Notes under the pieces: model-generated
What the model was told of the DNA's origin: nothing
The model's database searches: none
Seen by the model: the letters and a program-made list of their open reading frames with translations, nothing else
Shown: positions 34,701 through 46,396 of the stretch, one piece after another
How the letters are laid out: each line of letters opens with the position of its first letter
How positions within the stretch are numbered: the stretch's first letter is position 1
Source of the DNA: Symbiodinium natans
Lineage: Eukaryota > Sar > Dinophyceae > Suessiales > Symbiodiniaceae
DNA length: 64,000 bases
Assembly: GCA_905221605.1 (NCBI GenBank)
Contig: CAJNDS010002250.1
Span: 353,190-417,189 of the forward strand
Direction: 5' to 3'
Position numbers and translations under genes: made by a program

Positions 34701-37700
34701 GGAGACTCCTCTTTCATTCTGTTTATCCCTACCTCTTATAGTCTTTTTGGGAAGCAAGAGGGAAGAACATACGCGGATAGGAAGGCAGCCTTTCTTTGAT
34801 GGGGAAAAGGAAAGGGATGCACTGCCCCCTCAATTTTCATGTTGATAAGAATGTAAGCACCAGGAGTGAAGAAAGGAAGAGAGAATAGCGAGGAAAGAGG
34901 CAAGGAAACACATGAGATTAGGAGTCAGGTTCCGGTGATTGATGTTCGTCTCTTGTCTTCTTTTTGAGAAGGTCGCTTTTGGTTGGAGGAAGAAGTCCGC
35001 CTTCCATTTTGAAGAATCTGCAGAGATAGGAATTGAAGAAATCACAAGAGACACGGATAGAGGACATTATAGACATGATTCTTTCTTATTCATTCATCTT
35101 CTTTCTTCTTTCCCTATATGAACACAGAACAAAGACAAGGAGAGAGAGCCTCCTGCAATTGGGAATTTCCCCAGAAGAGACAAAGTGAAAGGGATGTCCC
35201 CCGCACCTTTCACACTTTTGAGAAGAATGTAAGCAACAGAAGAGAAGAGAAAGGAACTCATAATAGTGAGCAGGGAGGCGAGGAAAGACTGGAGGCAGAC
35301 CTTCTTTCCGGTTGAGCAGGACGAAACAAGAGAATGTAAGATGTAAGTCGGGAGGGAGGCTGGTAGCCGTTCCTTTCTTTTCCGAACCAAAGACAAAGAG
35401 GAAGGAAGGCAGGATAGGTTTCCGTGATTGATTTTCGTCACCTCTCTATGTTTTGAGAAGGTAAAGGGCGTTCTATCTCTCACCCCTCTCCCTTGTCTTC
35501 TTGGTTGGAGTGAGAAAATATAAAAAAAGCGAAAGGAAAAGTGAGAGGGAGAAAGAAGCCCTCCTTCCATTCTGAAAAATCTGCAGATTTAGAGACAGGA
35601 ATAGGGGACAATATGGAAATGATTCTTTCTTATTTCTTCACGTTGTCTCCTTTCCCTATATGACTCCCTTGCGATTTCCCTTTTGGTTGGAGTGAGAAGA
35701 GACAAAAGAAAAGTGAAAGGACAAGTGAGAAGAAGAAAGGATGCAGAGAAAGGAATAGAACAACTCAGAAGAGACACAGTCTCAGACAAGATAATTTACT
35801 GACTTGTGATTGCGTGGCTGCCTTGGCAAGAGTTGTTGCTGGTTTCGCGAGCCGCGGCTTCTAGCCTCCTCTTGCTTGGGCGTGGCCAAGCGCCAGGGAG
35901 CAGAAGTGCTGCGTTCTTCAAGTTTCAAATTCGTTTCTGTAGTTTCAGACTAGTTGCAAAACAGTTTCAAAATCCAGTTGCGAATTCGTTGTTAAGGGGA
36001 AACTGCGTTTTTCTACGCGCAATTGCAAAACATGCAGAAGTTCTGGTTTTCAACAAGCGCGGACAGAAATTGCAGCTCCTCCTTAACAGCGATATTTCAA
36101 CTGGATTTTGAAACTAGTTTGAAACTGACTTGAGACTAATTTGAAACTATGGAAACGATTTTGAAACTCGAAACACTACCATATTCCGGACTTTCTGCCC
36201 CCCTCCTGGCCCCTCACATATGGCCCTCACGCACGGGAAGTTGACTTTGGTCAGGCGTGACTAGAGACCAGAGCTTCCGAAAGCTTGCCAATCTCCGGAC
36301 AGTAGGAATAGAGGAATGTGTGGAAATGATTCTTTCCTAGTTCTTCATCTTCTTTCTCCTTTCCCTATGTATGAGAAAAGAAGACAGACAAGGAGAGAGA
36401 GCCCCCTGCAATTGGGAATTTCCCCAGAAGAGAGAAAGCGAAAGGGATGCCCCCACAACTTTCACGTTTTTCATAAGAATGTAAGCACCAAGAGAGAAGA
36501 GAAAGGAAAAGAGAATAGCGAGGAAAGAGGCAAGGAAACACAGGAGGCAGCCCCTCCGCTTGCTTCTTGAATGAAAAAGACATCGGAGAAATGGAAACAT
36601 GAAATTGAGAGGGAAGTTGCGCTTTTCCTTGCTGAAGAACAAAGCAATTCCAAAGAACATGGAAAGCACAAGGAATGTACTGGGAAAGGTAGGGAAAGGG
36701 ATTCTTCCCTTTTTTTGCTTTCCTTCAATCTGCGATGTAAAGGGAAAAGATGCAGCGGACAGGTCTGAAAATACAGGCAGGTGATCTTTTTTCCTTATTG
36801 TCATCATTGTCTCTTTTTCTCAGTGGGAAACGTCTCATTTTCTCAGCGGGAAACGTAAAGTGCAAAAAGATAAAAGAAAGAAAGTAGGGAAGAGTGGGAA
36901 GGTTCCTTTTTGTGGTGAGAAGGTAGTCGGAAAGCAACAGGAGACTCCTCTTTCATTCTGTTTACCCCTACCTCTTATAGTCTTTTCGGAAGGAAGAGGG
37001 AAGAACATACGCGGATAGGAAGGCAGCCTTTCTTTGATGGGGAAAGGAAAGGGATGCGCTGCCCCCTCAATTTTCATGTTGATGGGAATGTAAGCACCGG
37101 GAGAGAAGAAAGGAAGAGAGAATAGCGAGGAAAGAGGCAAGGAAACACAGGAGATTAGGAGTCAGGTTCCGGTGATTGATGTTCGTCTCTTGTCTTCTTT
37201 TTGAGAAGGTCGCTTTTGGTTGGAGGAAGAAGTCCGCCTTCCATTTTGAAGAATCTGCAGAGATAGGAATTGAAGAAATCACAAGAGACACGGATAGAGG
37301 ACATTATAGACTTGATTCTGTTTTATTTATTCATCTTCTATCTTCATTCCCTATATGAACACAGAACAAAGACAAGGAGAGAGAGCCTCCTGCAATTGGG
37401 AATTTCCCCAGAAGAGACAAAGTGAAAGGGATGTCCCCCGCACCTTTCACACTTTTGAGAAGAATGTAAGCAACAGAAGAGAAGAGAAAGGAACTCATAA
37501 TAGTGAGCAGGGAGGCGAGGAAAGACTGGAGGCAGACCTTCTTTCCGGTTGACCTGGCCCCTCACATATGGCCCTCACGCACGGGAAGTTGACTTTGGTC
37601 AGGCGTGACTAGAGACCAGAGCTTCCGAAAGCTTGCCAATCTCCGGACAGTAGGAATAGAGGAATGTGTGGAAATGATTCTTTCCTAGTTCTTCATCTTC

Positions 37701-39000
37701 TTTCTCCTTTCCCTATGTATGAGAAAAGAAGACAGACAAGGAGAGAGAGCCCCCTGCAATTGGGAATTTCCCCAGAAGAGAGAAAGCGAAAGGGATGCCC
37801 CCACAACTTTCACGTTTTTCATAAGAATGTAAGCACCAAGAGAGAAGAGAAAGGAAAAGATAATAGCGAGGAAAGAGGCAAGGAAACACAGGAGGCAGCC
37901 CCTCCGCTTGCTTCTTGAATGAAAAAGACATCGGAGAAATGGAAACATGAAATTGAGAGGGAAGTTGCGCTTTTCCTTGCTGAAGAACAAAGCAATTCCA
38001 ACGAACATGGAAAGCACAAGGAATGAACTGGGAAAGGTAGGGAAAGGGATTCTTCCCTTTTTTTGCTTTCCTTCAATCTGCGATGTAAAGGGAAAAGATG
38101 CAGCGGACAGGTCTGAAAATACAGGCAGGTGATCTTTTTTCCTTATTGTCATCATTGTCTCATTTTCTCAGTGGGAAACGTCTCATTTTCTCAGCGGGAA
38201 ACGTAAAGTGCAAAAAGATAAAAGAAAGAAAGTAGGGAAGAGTGGGAAGGTTCCTTTTTGTGGTGAGAAGGTAGTCGGAAAGCAACAGGAGACTCCTCTT
38301 TCATTCTGTTTACCCCTACCTCTTATAGTCTTTTCGGAAGGAAGAAGAACATACGCGGATAGGAAGGCAGCCTTTCTTTGATGGGGAAAGGAAAGGGATG
38401 CGCTGCCCCCTCAATTTTCATGTTGATGGGAATGTAAGCACCGGGAGAGAAGAAAGGAAGAGAGAATAGCGAGGAAAGAGGCAAGGAAACACAGGAGATT
38501 AGGAGTCAGGTTCCGGTGATTGATGTTCGTCTCTTGTCTTCTTTTTGAGAAGGTCGCTTTTGGTTGGGGGAAGAAGTCCGCCTTCCATTTTGAAGAATCT
38601 GCAGAGATAGGAATTGAAGAAATCACAAGAGACACGGATAGAGGACATTATAGACTTGATTCTGTTTTATTTATTCATCTTCTACCTTCATTCCCTATAT
38701 GAACACAGAACAAAGACAAGGAGAGAGAGCCTCCTGCAATTGGGAATTTCCCCAGAAGAGACAAAGTGAAAGGGATGTCCCCCGCACCTTTCACACTTTT
38801 GAGAAGAATGTAAGCAACAGAAGAGAAGTGAAAGGAACTCATAATAGTGAGCAGGGAGGCGAGGAAAGACTGGAGGCAGACCTTCTTTCCGGGTGAGCAG
38901 GACGAAACAAGAGAATGTAAAGATGTAAGTCGGGAGGGAGGCTGGTAGCCGTTCCTTTCTTTTCCAAACCAAAGACAAAGAGGAAGGAATGCAGGATAGC
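31800..39000. repeat. Purine/pyrimidine-biased repeat block with tandem segmental duplication
   Basis: AG-rich DNA composed of degenerate modules of about 0.6 kb, each with a word like gaaagggatgcccccgcaac followed by ttgagaagaatgtaagca (near 33070, 34197, 34808, 35187, 36440, 37050, 37430, 37790, 38396, 38770). Larger units: copy 1 about 33175-35420, copy 2 about 35420-37551, copy 3 about 37557-39000. Copies 1 and 2 are offset by about 2.24 kb; copy 3 is offset by 1.34 kb from copy 2 because copy 2 is truncated. Part of 31850-32610 is an inverted version of the same modules. Many open frames rich in F, S, L or K, E, R result from the bias and recur with the copies. I call no gene. Confidence 0.85.
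33725..33877. repeat. Hairpin-capable element, repeated in the next tandem copy
   Basis: The 18-base arm agtttcaaaatccagttg (33725-33742) is repeated as its reverse complement at 33860-33877, with further tttgaaact words outside. The same arrangement recurs about 2.28 kb to the right near 36000. Confidence 0.75.
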
Positions 39001-39230
39001 GCGTAGGATCGCGTAGGAGAGTACGGTGTGTTTTTGTCATTTTTTGGAGATGATACCGCGGTTTCTGGGTACTCTTTTCTCCTGCATCTGAAGGCATTCT
39101 CACGTACCGTTTTTTATTTGATTTTATACTACACGGGCCCCCAAAATTGGTCAATTTTTGCGATTTTTTACTATGTTGTAGGATTCTTTGAGCAAATTTT
39201 CAGTTTTTACTGATTCTAAGCTAAAAAAGT
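39001..39230. other. Junction between the purine block and the AT-rich array
   Basis: T-rich unique sequence begins abruptly after gcaggatag at about 39000, where copy 3 of the segmental duplication breaks off. No gene was recognised in it. Confidence 0.6.
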
Positions 39231-42216
39231 ACATTTAAAATTATTAAAATTATTAAAATTATTAAAATCATTAAAATTATTAAAATTATTAATTTCTGCC
39301 CTGAGAGGCTCCCGGAAAATTAACATTATTAAAATTATTAAAAGTATGGAAATTATTAAAATTATTTCTGCCCTGAGAGGCTCCCGGAAAATTATTAAAA
39401 TTATTAAAATTATTAAATTATTAAAATTATTAAAATTATTCTTTTCTGCCCTGAGAGGCTCCCTGAAAATTAAAATTAGAAAAAATATTAAAATTATGAA
39501 AATTATTAATTTCTGCCCTGACAGGCTCCCGGAAAATTAAAATTATTAAAATTATTAAAATTATTAAAATTATTAAAATTATTAACATTATTAAAATTAT
39601 TAAAATTATTAAAATTATTAAAATTATTAATTTCTGCCCTGAGAGGCTCCCGGAAAATTAAAATTATTAAAATTATTAAAATTATTAAAATTATTCAAAT
39701 TATTAAAATTATTAAAATTATTAAAATTATTAAAATTATTAAAATCTGCCCTGAGAGGCTCCCTGAAAATTAAAATTAGAAAAAATATTAAAATTATTAA
39801 AATTATTAAAATTATTAATGTCTGCCCTGAGAGGCTCCCGGAAAATTAAAATTATTAAAATTATTAAAATTATTAATTTCTGCCCTGAGAGGCTCCCGGA
39901 AAATTAAAATTATTAAAATTATTAATTTCTGCCCTGGGAGGCTCCCGGAAAATTAAAATTATTAAAATTATTAAAATTATTAAAATTATTCAAAATTATT
40001 AATTTCTGGCCTGAGAGGCTCCCGGAAAATTAAAATTATTAAAATGATTAAAATTATTAAAATTATTAAAATTATTAAAATTATTAAAATTATTAAAATT
40101 ATTAATTTCTGCCCTGAGAGGCTCCCGGAAAATTAAAATTATTAAAATTATTAAAATTATTAAAATTATTAATTTCTGCCCTGAGAGGCTCCCGGAAAAT
40201 TAAAATTATTAAAATTATTAAAATTATTAAAATTATTACAATTATTAAAATTATTATTTTCTGCCCTGAGAGGCTCCCTGAAAATTAAAATTAGAAAAAA
40301 TATTAAAATTATTAAAATTATTAATTTCTGCCCTGACAGGCTCCCGGAAAATTAAAACTATTAAAATTATTAAAATTTTTAAAATTATTAAAATTATTAA
40401 TTTCTGCCCTGAGAGGCTCCCGGAAAATTAAAATTATTAAAATTATTAAAATTATTAAAATTATTAAAATTATTAAAATTATTAAAATTATTATTTTCTG
40501 CCCTGAGAGGCTCCCTGAAAATTAAAATTAGAAAAATATTAAAATTATTAAAATTATTAAAATTATTAATGTCTGCCCTGAGAGGCTCCCGGAAAATTAA
40601 AATTATTAAAACTATTAAAATTATTAATTTCTGCCCTGAGAGGCTCCCGGAAAATTAAAATTATTAAAATTATTAAAAATTATTAAAATTATTAAAATTA
40701 TTAATTTCTGCCCTGAGAGGCTCCCCGAAAATTAAAATTATTTAAATTATTAAAATTATTAAAATTATTAAAATTATTAATTTCTGCCCTGAGAGGCTCC
40801 CGGAAAATTAAAATTATTAAAGTTATTAAAATTATTAAAAAAAATTAAAATTCTTATTTTCTGCCCTGAGAGGCTCCCGGAAAATTAAAATTATTAAAAT
40901 TAATACAATTATTAAAATTATTAAAATTACTAAAATTATTAAAAATTATTAAAATTATTAAAATTATGAAACAATTAATAATTAAAATTTTAATAATTTT
41001 AATAATTTCAATACTTTTAATAATTTTAATAATTTTAATAATTCTAATAATTTTAATAATTTTAATTTTCCGGGAGTCTCTCAGGGCAGAAATTAATAAT
41101 TTTAATATTTTTAACAATTTTAACAATTTTAATAATTTTAATAATTTTAATAATTTGAATAATTTTAATAATTTTAATAATTTTAATTTTCCGGGAGCCT
41201 CCCAGGGCAGAAATTAATATTTTTAATAATTTTAATAATTTTAATAATTTTAATAATTTTAATTTTCCGGGAGCCTCTCAGGGCAGAAATTAATAATTTT
41301 AATAATTTTAATAATTTTAATAATTTTAATTTTCCGGGAGCCTCTCAGGGCAGAAATTAATAATTTTAATAATTTTTCATAATTTTAATAATTTTAATAA
41401 TTTTAATAATTTTAATAATTTTAATAATTTTAATAATTTTAAGAATTTTAATAATTTTAATAATTTTAATTTTCCGGGAGCCTCCCAGGGCAGAAATTAA
41501 TAATTTTAATAATTTTAATAATTTTAATAATTTAATAATTTTAATAATTTTAATAATTTTAATAATTTTAATAATTTTAATTTTCCGGGAGCCTCTCAGG
41601 GCAGAAATTAATAATTTTAATAATTTTAATAATTTTACTAATTTTAATAATTTTAATAATTTTAATTTTCCGGGAGCCTGTCAGGGCAGAAATTAATAAT
41701 TTTAATAATTAATATTTATAATATTTTTTCTAATTTTAATTTTCAGGGAGCCTCTCAGGGCAGAAAATAATAATTTTTAATAATTTTAATAATTTTAATA
41801 ATTTTAATAATTTTAATAATTTTAATAATTTTAATTTTCCGGGAGCCTCTCAAGGCAGAAATTAATAATTTTAATAATTTTAATAATTTTAATAATTTTA
41901 ATAATTTTAATAATTTTAATAATTTTAATAATTTTAATAATTTTAATTTTCCGGGAGCCTCTCATGGCAGAAATTAATAATTTTAATAATTTTGAATAAT
42001 TATAATAATTTTAATAATTTTAATTTTCCGGGAGCCTCTCAGGGCAGAAATTAATAATTTTAATAATTTTAATATTGTTAATAATTTTAATTTTCCGGGA
42101 GCCTCTCAGGATTATTAAAAATATTAAAATTATTAAAATTATTAAAATTATTAAAATTATTAAAATTATTAAAATTATGAAAATTATTAAACTTATTAAA
42201 ATTATTAATTTCTGCC
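39231..42216. repeat. AT-rich 9-bp satellite with about 33 GC-rich cores in convergent orientations
   Basis: The background is the 9-mer attattaaa repeated in phase. It is punctuated by a conserved core of about 28 bp (ctgccctgagaggctcccgg, flanked by tttaat/aattaa-like ends). I count about 21 cores in this orientation from 39295 to 40890. After a centre near 40975 there are about 12 in reverse complement (gggagcctctcagggcag) to about 42110, then a short return to the first orientation. Spacing is variable but built from the 9-mer. The whole forms an imperfect palindrome nearly 3 kb long. There is no coding capacity. A role as a replication, scaffold-attachment or centromere-like element is possible but nothing in the sequence proves it. 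Confidence 0.9.
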
Positions 42217-42241
42217 AACGTCCTTTTGAAATCCGACCGTA

Positions 42242-42335
42242 GGGTCTATTTAGAAGCCGTGCTCTTCTAGGTTTATTACATTTAGGTATATGGACCTGTA
42301 TTATAAATCACAAGCCCCAGCTTCTAAATAGACCC
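42242..42335. mobile_element. MITE-like element with 16-bp terminal inverted repeats
   Basis: Perfect arms gggtctatttagaagc (42242-42257) and gcttctaaatagaccc (42320-42335) enclose about 62 bp without coding capacity. A single arm of the same sequence lies at 31563-31578, at the left border of the island. Confidence 0.75.
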
Positions 42336-42349
42336 GGTTTTGCTCACAC

Positions 42350-42499
42350 ACTCCCCCCCCCCTTCCCCCTCCCCCCCCCCCCCCCCCCAGCGGCAGGAAA
42401 AGACCAGGCGCCAGGAAGCACGCATGGCTACTACTTCTACTGCTACTACTGCTACTACTACTACTACTGCTACTGCTACTGCTACTGCTACTGCTACTG

Positions 42500-42537
<38 letters not shown>

Positions 42538-42640
42538 GCTGCTACTGCTACTGCTACTGCTACTGCTACTACTACTACTACTTCTACTACTACTACTACT
42601 ACTACTACAACTACTACTACTACCACTACCACTACTATTT
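42350..42640. repeat. C-tracts and CTA/CTG tract, right border of the island
   Basis: Long C runs (42352-42388) are followed by CTACTG/CTACTA triplets from about 42427 to 42640. The composition mirrors the tract at 30.3-31.0 kb on the far side of the island. Confidence 0.9.
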
Positions 42641-42953
42641 TCATTTCATTCCAATCGCAGCCGATCTCTCAGCTTAGCGTCAGGTACGTGGCAGCGCATT
42701 GCACCGGTGCTTCAAGAGCACTAGAACCACATGGGCAAGTCCCGCTACGAATAGCTGCAAACTTGCGGCCTACTCAACTTGTCAATAGAATGGTGCACCA
42801 GTGCACCCTTCACTCGATCAAAAGAGTGCAAAATCAGATAAGTAGAAAGCGAAAACGTAAAACATGAAAACAGGTCGTAGAGCTATCGACATCGCTACAG
42901 CCATCTGTTATGGCATCTTGCATTCATCATGGTGTTTCTCTGTACAAAGTGCA

Positions 42954-43135
42954 ATCCTGAGAACTGCAGTGGCCCCAGGAGGGCACACTGAGGACCACGC
43001 ACAGCACCCTGTAGTCCTATGAACTGCAAGTGGCCCCAAGAGGGCGCACTGAGGACCACGTTCAGCGCCCTGTAGTCCTGTGAACTGCAAGTGGGCCCTT
43101 GGAGGGCACACTGGGGCCCGTGTAGTTCAGTACCC
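42954..43135. repeat. About 61-bp tandem repeat, nearly three copies
   Basis: The unit contains gaactgcaagtggccccaag, agggcgcactgaggaccac and cgccctgtagtcctgt. The third copy is partial and diverged. Confidence 0.85.
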
Positions 43136-44899
43136 AAGAAAGGTCTGGCCGCAGAGCACCGCCAGAACACAGCTTTCTCGCACTTACTAACTGTGACCCG
43201 GAAGGACGTAACGTCAAAACCCAGACCACATCTCGAAGCATACGTGGGGCCGGGGCCCAGCGCGGGCCATCCCATCCGAGGACAGGGTAGGTTGCCGCCG
43301 CCGGCAGTCGGTCAGCATTCGGGACCAGGCAGCGACGATCTGCAGCTACACACTCCTCGGGTATCTGAACTAGAGGTACACAGGCACAAGGGCTGCGCTT
43401 GGCAATGTCGAGTAGCTCTATTGCAAGCTGGCATAAAGGATCTCTTGACACATCGGTTCCACTTGTGAGAGGTCCCTGCTTCCCATCTGTGACCTGAACT
43501 CCGTTTAGCTTCGGCACCTGAAGTCGTCGCTGATAGGCCACCCCGGACTTGGGACCGGGCCGGCTATCTATAAGGAGGTGTGGCACTATGCGCTCAATGG
43601 GGCGGCCCGACGGCGCGCGCCCAGGAAGAATGCGGGTGGCAGCCACGTCACGCTTGCGCCAGCTGCAGGAAAAGTTGCGCCAACTCCTGATCGCTGGTAG
43701 CCACGCACTTGCAATGGTGCCAGACTGCCGCGTTGGCAGGCCAGGGGCAAAGGCACACAGTCGACCCACGCGCCCTTTGTCAGCGGAGCCAACAGGCACG
43801 GTCCCAGAGAAGTCGCGGTCCCAGAGTAGCTGGGGCAGTTTTTGGCCCTCACACTCTGCTTCGAATAGTCATGCCAAACAGGCACCTGTTTTTCATGCCT
43901 GCCTCATGAGTTAAAGGTTGGCCAACACAGCTGGAACTTGTCCTCCAGCTGGTTTGTTTTGTGGAAGCAGGATGCCTTCAAAAAAATTATTGGATTGCTG
44001 GCCACTTCCATGCTTGAAGCCTTCCACATGGTCACAAAGACCCTGTGTAGTAGAAGTGCCTGGCAGCTCTGGTTTTCAACCAGAGTTATCTTTTATCTTC
44101 CTTTAGATTTGAGGGTTTCGGCTTGAGGCTGTAAGTTGCAATGTGTTTTAAAACTTAGGGTACTTGGTGTAGGGTTTCCTGAAAATTTTTATTTACAGGC
44201 TTGTGGGTTTTAGGGCTCATTTTGAGGCACCTGCAGATCTATATTTTTTCTTTTATCCGGCTTTAACTTATTTCGAACAGTTTGGACTTGCAGGTTCAAG
44301 GGTTGTTGACTTTGGTTCGCTGCCAGATTTTTCGGTCTTCAAAATTAAGCCGGAGAGAATGAGCAGCTGAGATCTCGGCAGCTGGGGTTCTGGCTGTGCT
44401 TGAAACGTTTGCAAGGCTTAGGGTTTGGGCCTTGAGACTTCAGAATCGAAAGGCTGAAACGGTAAATTTAGCATGCTGGTGCTCTCTCTGGAGGGCCCGG
44501 TCCAGGGGCCCTTTGGTCAGGTCCCCTGGCACCCTCCCACTTTCCCCCAGGCCCCCTTCCCTGAGTCTCATGCTGAGCCTTGTTTATTGATGGCTGTTTG
44601 CCCAGGCTCATGACCATATTGTTCACTTCTCTCTTGGTTGAAATGTCACTCGCAGCGAAACCTAACCGCTAACCGAAAGCTGCAGTCAGCATGGCAGCAA
44701 TTCCCGAAGTCAGCATCAAACTGAAAGCAGCTTCTTTGTTCCCCATCGCACTTGCCAGGATCGATGCTGACATGTTCTGGGTAAAACGCCAACTTCTAGC
44801 CATCTATCTCCTTGCAAACACAGAGCGCCTGTGTTGTCCAGGAAGTGGCTCCCAGACCCCCGAAACCCCATAGCTGATGATATCACATCAGCAGAATGC
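43136..44899. other. No defensible gene
   Basis: A minus-strand open frame at 43799-43062 (245 codons) has no motif and runs into the 61-bp repeat, so I do not call it. The sequence near 43800-43830 contains cgcggtcccagagta, the core of the intronic repeat at 58.6-59.0 kb. Telomere-like words recur at 44.1-44.4 kb. Confidence 0.5.
44493..44538. other. Shared GC-rich intergenic motif, copy 1
   Basis: Contains aggggccctttggtcaggt followed by cccctggcaccctccc. Related copies in the same orientation occur at 60948-60997 and 63591-63634, upstream of minus-strand genes. The role is unknown. Confidence 0.5.
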
Positions 44900-45879
44900 T
44901 CACCTTGCATTCTGGGAAGGCCTTCCTCTTCGGAATGGGTTGTCTTGAGCTGACACAGCATTTTCGGCAGCCTCAGAATGGAGGCGACTGATGTAGGCAC
45001 TTGCTGCTTTCGCAGCTGCCACAGCATCCACCTCATACTTCCATCTGTCGCTGGAGCTGGCCAATTCCTGGAAGTAGTCTGCAGCCTTGAACTGAAGTGG
45101 GCAGTTCCTGGCAATCACCAGGGCTGATGGGCTCCAAGCATCGCTCAGTCGCCAGGGCCCCTGCTCACTAGTCAGTCGTGGCAAATCGTGAGCCTTGTCG
45201 GTGAGGGCACAAACGAGCTTGCTTGTCTTGGTCTCATCCTCATGCTGTGTCTCGACCATCCTCCAGAAAAGGAAGTCCCTGGTCTCCATGAGCTCAAGCT
45301 TCTTTGGGTTGTCCTCCAAGCGATTATGGCCCAAGGCTTGCACTCTTGCCTTGCCAAACTCCTCCAAGACCAAAGTGTGCTTTACGAGGCTGTGCTGTGG
45401 AAGGGGTGTCTCGTCGTCGCAATGGAACCGGTAGGCAAAGCATTTCTTCCACCAATCGTCGTCCTTCTCCAATTCCTGGAGTGACAGCCCCTGCTTCAGG
45501 GAGGCCAGCACCATTCGCTGCATAACCGCTGTCGGCAATGCGAGCAAGGTCTTGGCCTTTCCCTTCCACTTGTCCCCATAGTCCACATTCTCCTCAGCAG
45601 CTTCCTTTGCCTCAAGCTCGAGGAGAAGTCGCATTCCGCCCTGGCGAATCACTTTGGCGAGCTTGCTGACCCACCCTGGGTTGGAGTCGATCATGCTGAC
45701 GATATAGTCTCGCTCATTCTTGTGATTGTTGGTCTCGTATGTCTGCATGACCTTCCTGAGCTTCTCGGCCTGCTTCTTTTCCATGTTGTCCTTCTTCTTC
45801 TCTTCCTGGGCTTTTTTTTTTCCTCTCGCTGGGCCACTTTGAAGCTCCTGGCCGTGGAAGTCGCAGCGCGCTTTCCCAT
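44900..45879 (-). CDS. Lys/Glu-rich hypothetical protein with a frame break in an A10 run
   Basis: Natural-looking start ATG at 45879 (MGKRAATSTARSFKVAQ). After about 21 codons the frame shifts at a run of ten A in the sense strand (45821-45812) into the long frame ending at 44900. Through the break the protein is about 325 residues: a charged coiled-coil-like N-terminus (KKAQEEKKKDNMEKKQ), then a globular part (DDDWWKKCFAYRFHCDDE, RDFLFWRMVETQHED), ending NPFRRGRPSQNAR. The sequence A-AAA-AAG at the break is a classic -1 slippery site, but a homopolymer-length error or a real indel is simpler. I do not recognise the family. It follows the large interrupted gene on the same strand with about 500 bp between them. 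Confidence 0.55.
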
Positions 45880-46396
45880 GTGTCTTGGTGTTCGCTACGA
45901 GCACAGAAACCTACCCAGAAAACAAATCTATCACAATGGCTTCGGCACATGTTGAAGGCACAGCTGGGCACATGCAGCACAGCAACTGCTCACCGGTTGC
46001 AGCTCACAGCGAAACAAAGCACAGTCGAAGCACAGTCACAGCTGAGTCAGTTAGCTTCATTGCAAGAATGCACAGCAGTCACAGTCACAGCACAGCTTCG
46101 CAAGCACAATGCAAAGCAACTTCACATCCAATCGGGATGTGCAGGTGGCTGCTGCAGGCAGCCTTTGAGATCTTGTTTCTGTTTCCGACCCGAGACAAGC
46201 CATGTGAGTTTTCAGGCATGGCCCAAAGCATGGTGAGAATCGCAATTTCTGTGGAATCGATCGCAGTGGGGGATGTGATCACAAGCCTCCATAGCAGCTT
46301 AGCGAAAACCTTTCAGTATACTACAGTCCTAGCTTTTACTGCATCCATATCCAGGACATGTCAGTTCGAGCTTTGGTGAAAGAAACAAAATTTGGA

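Noticed and set aside
32553-38155. Several 150-270 codon ORFs rich in F, S and L or K, E and R in the purine block
   Set aside because: They follow strand composition bias and recur only because the DNA is duplicated; no motif was seen.
39231-42216. CRISPR-like look of regularly repeated cores with spacers
   Set aside because: The spacers are the same 9-mer satellite, not unique sequences; the cores occur in both orientations, and the genome is eukaryotic.
43062-43799. 245-codon minus-strand ORF
   Set aside because: It has no recognisable motif, runs through the 61-bp tandem repeat and overlaps other equally plausible frames.
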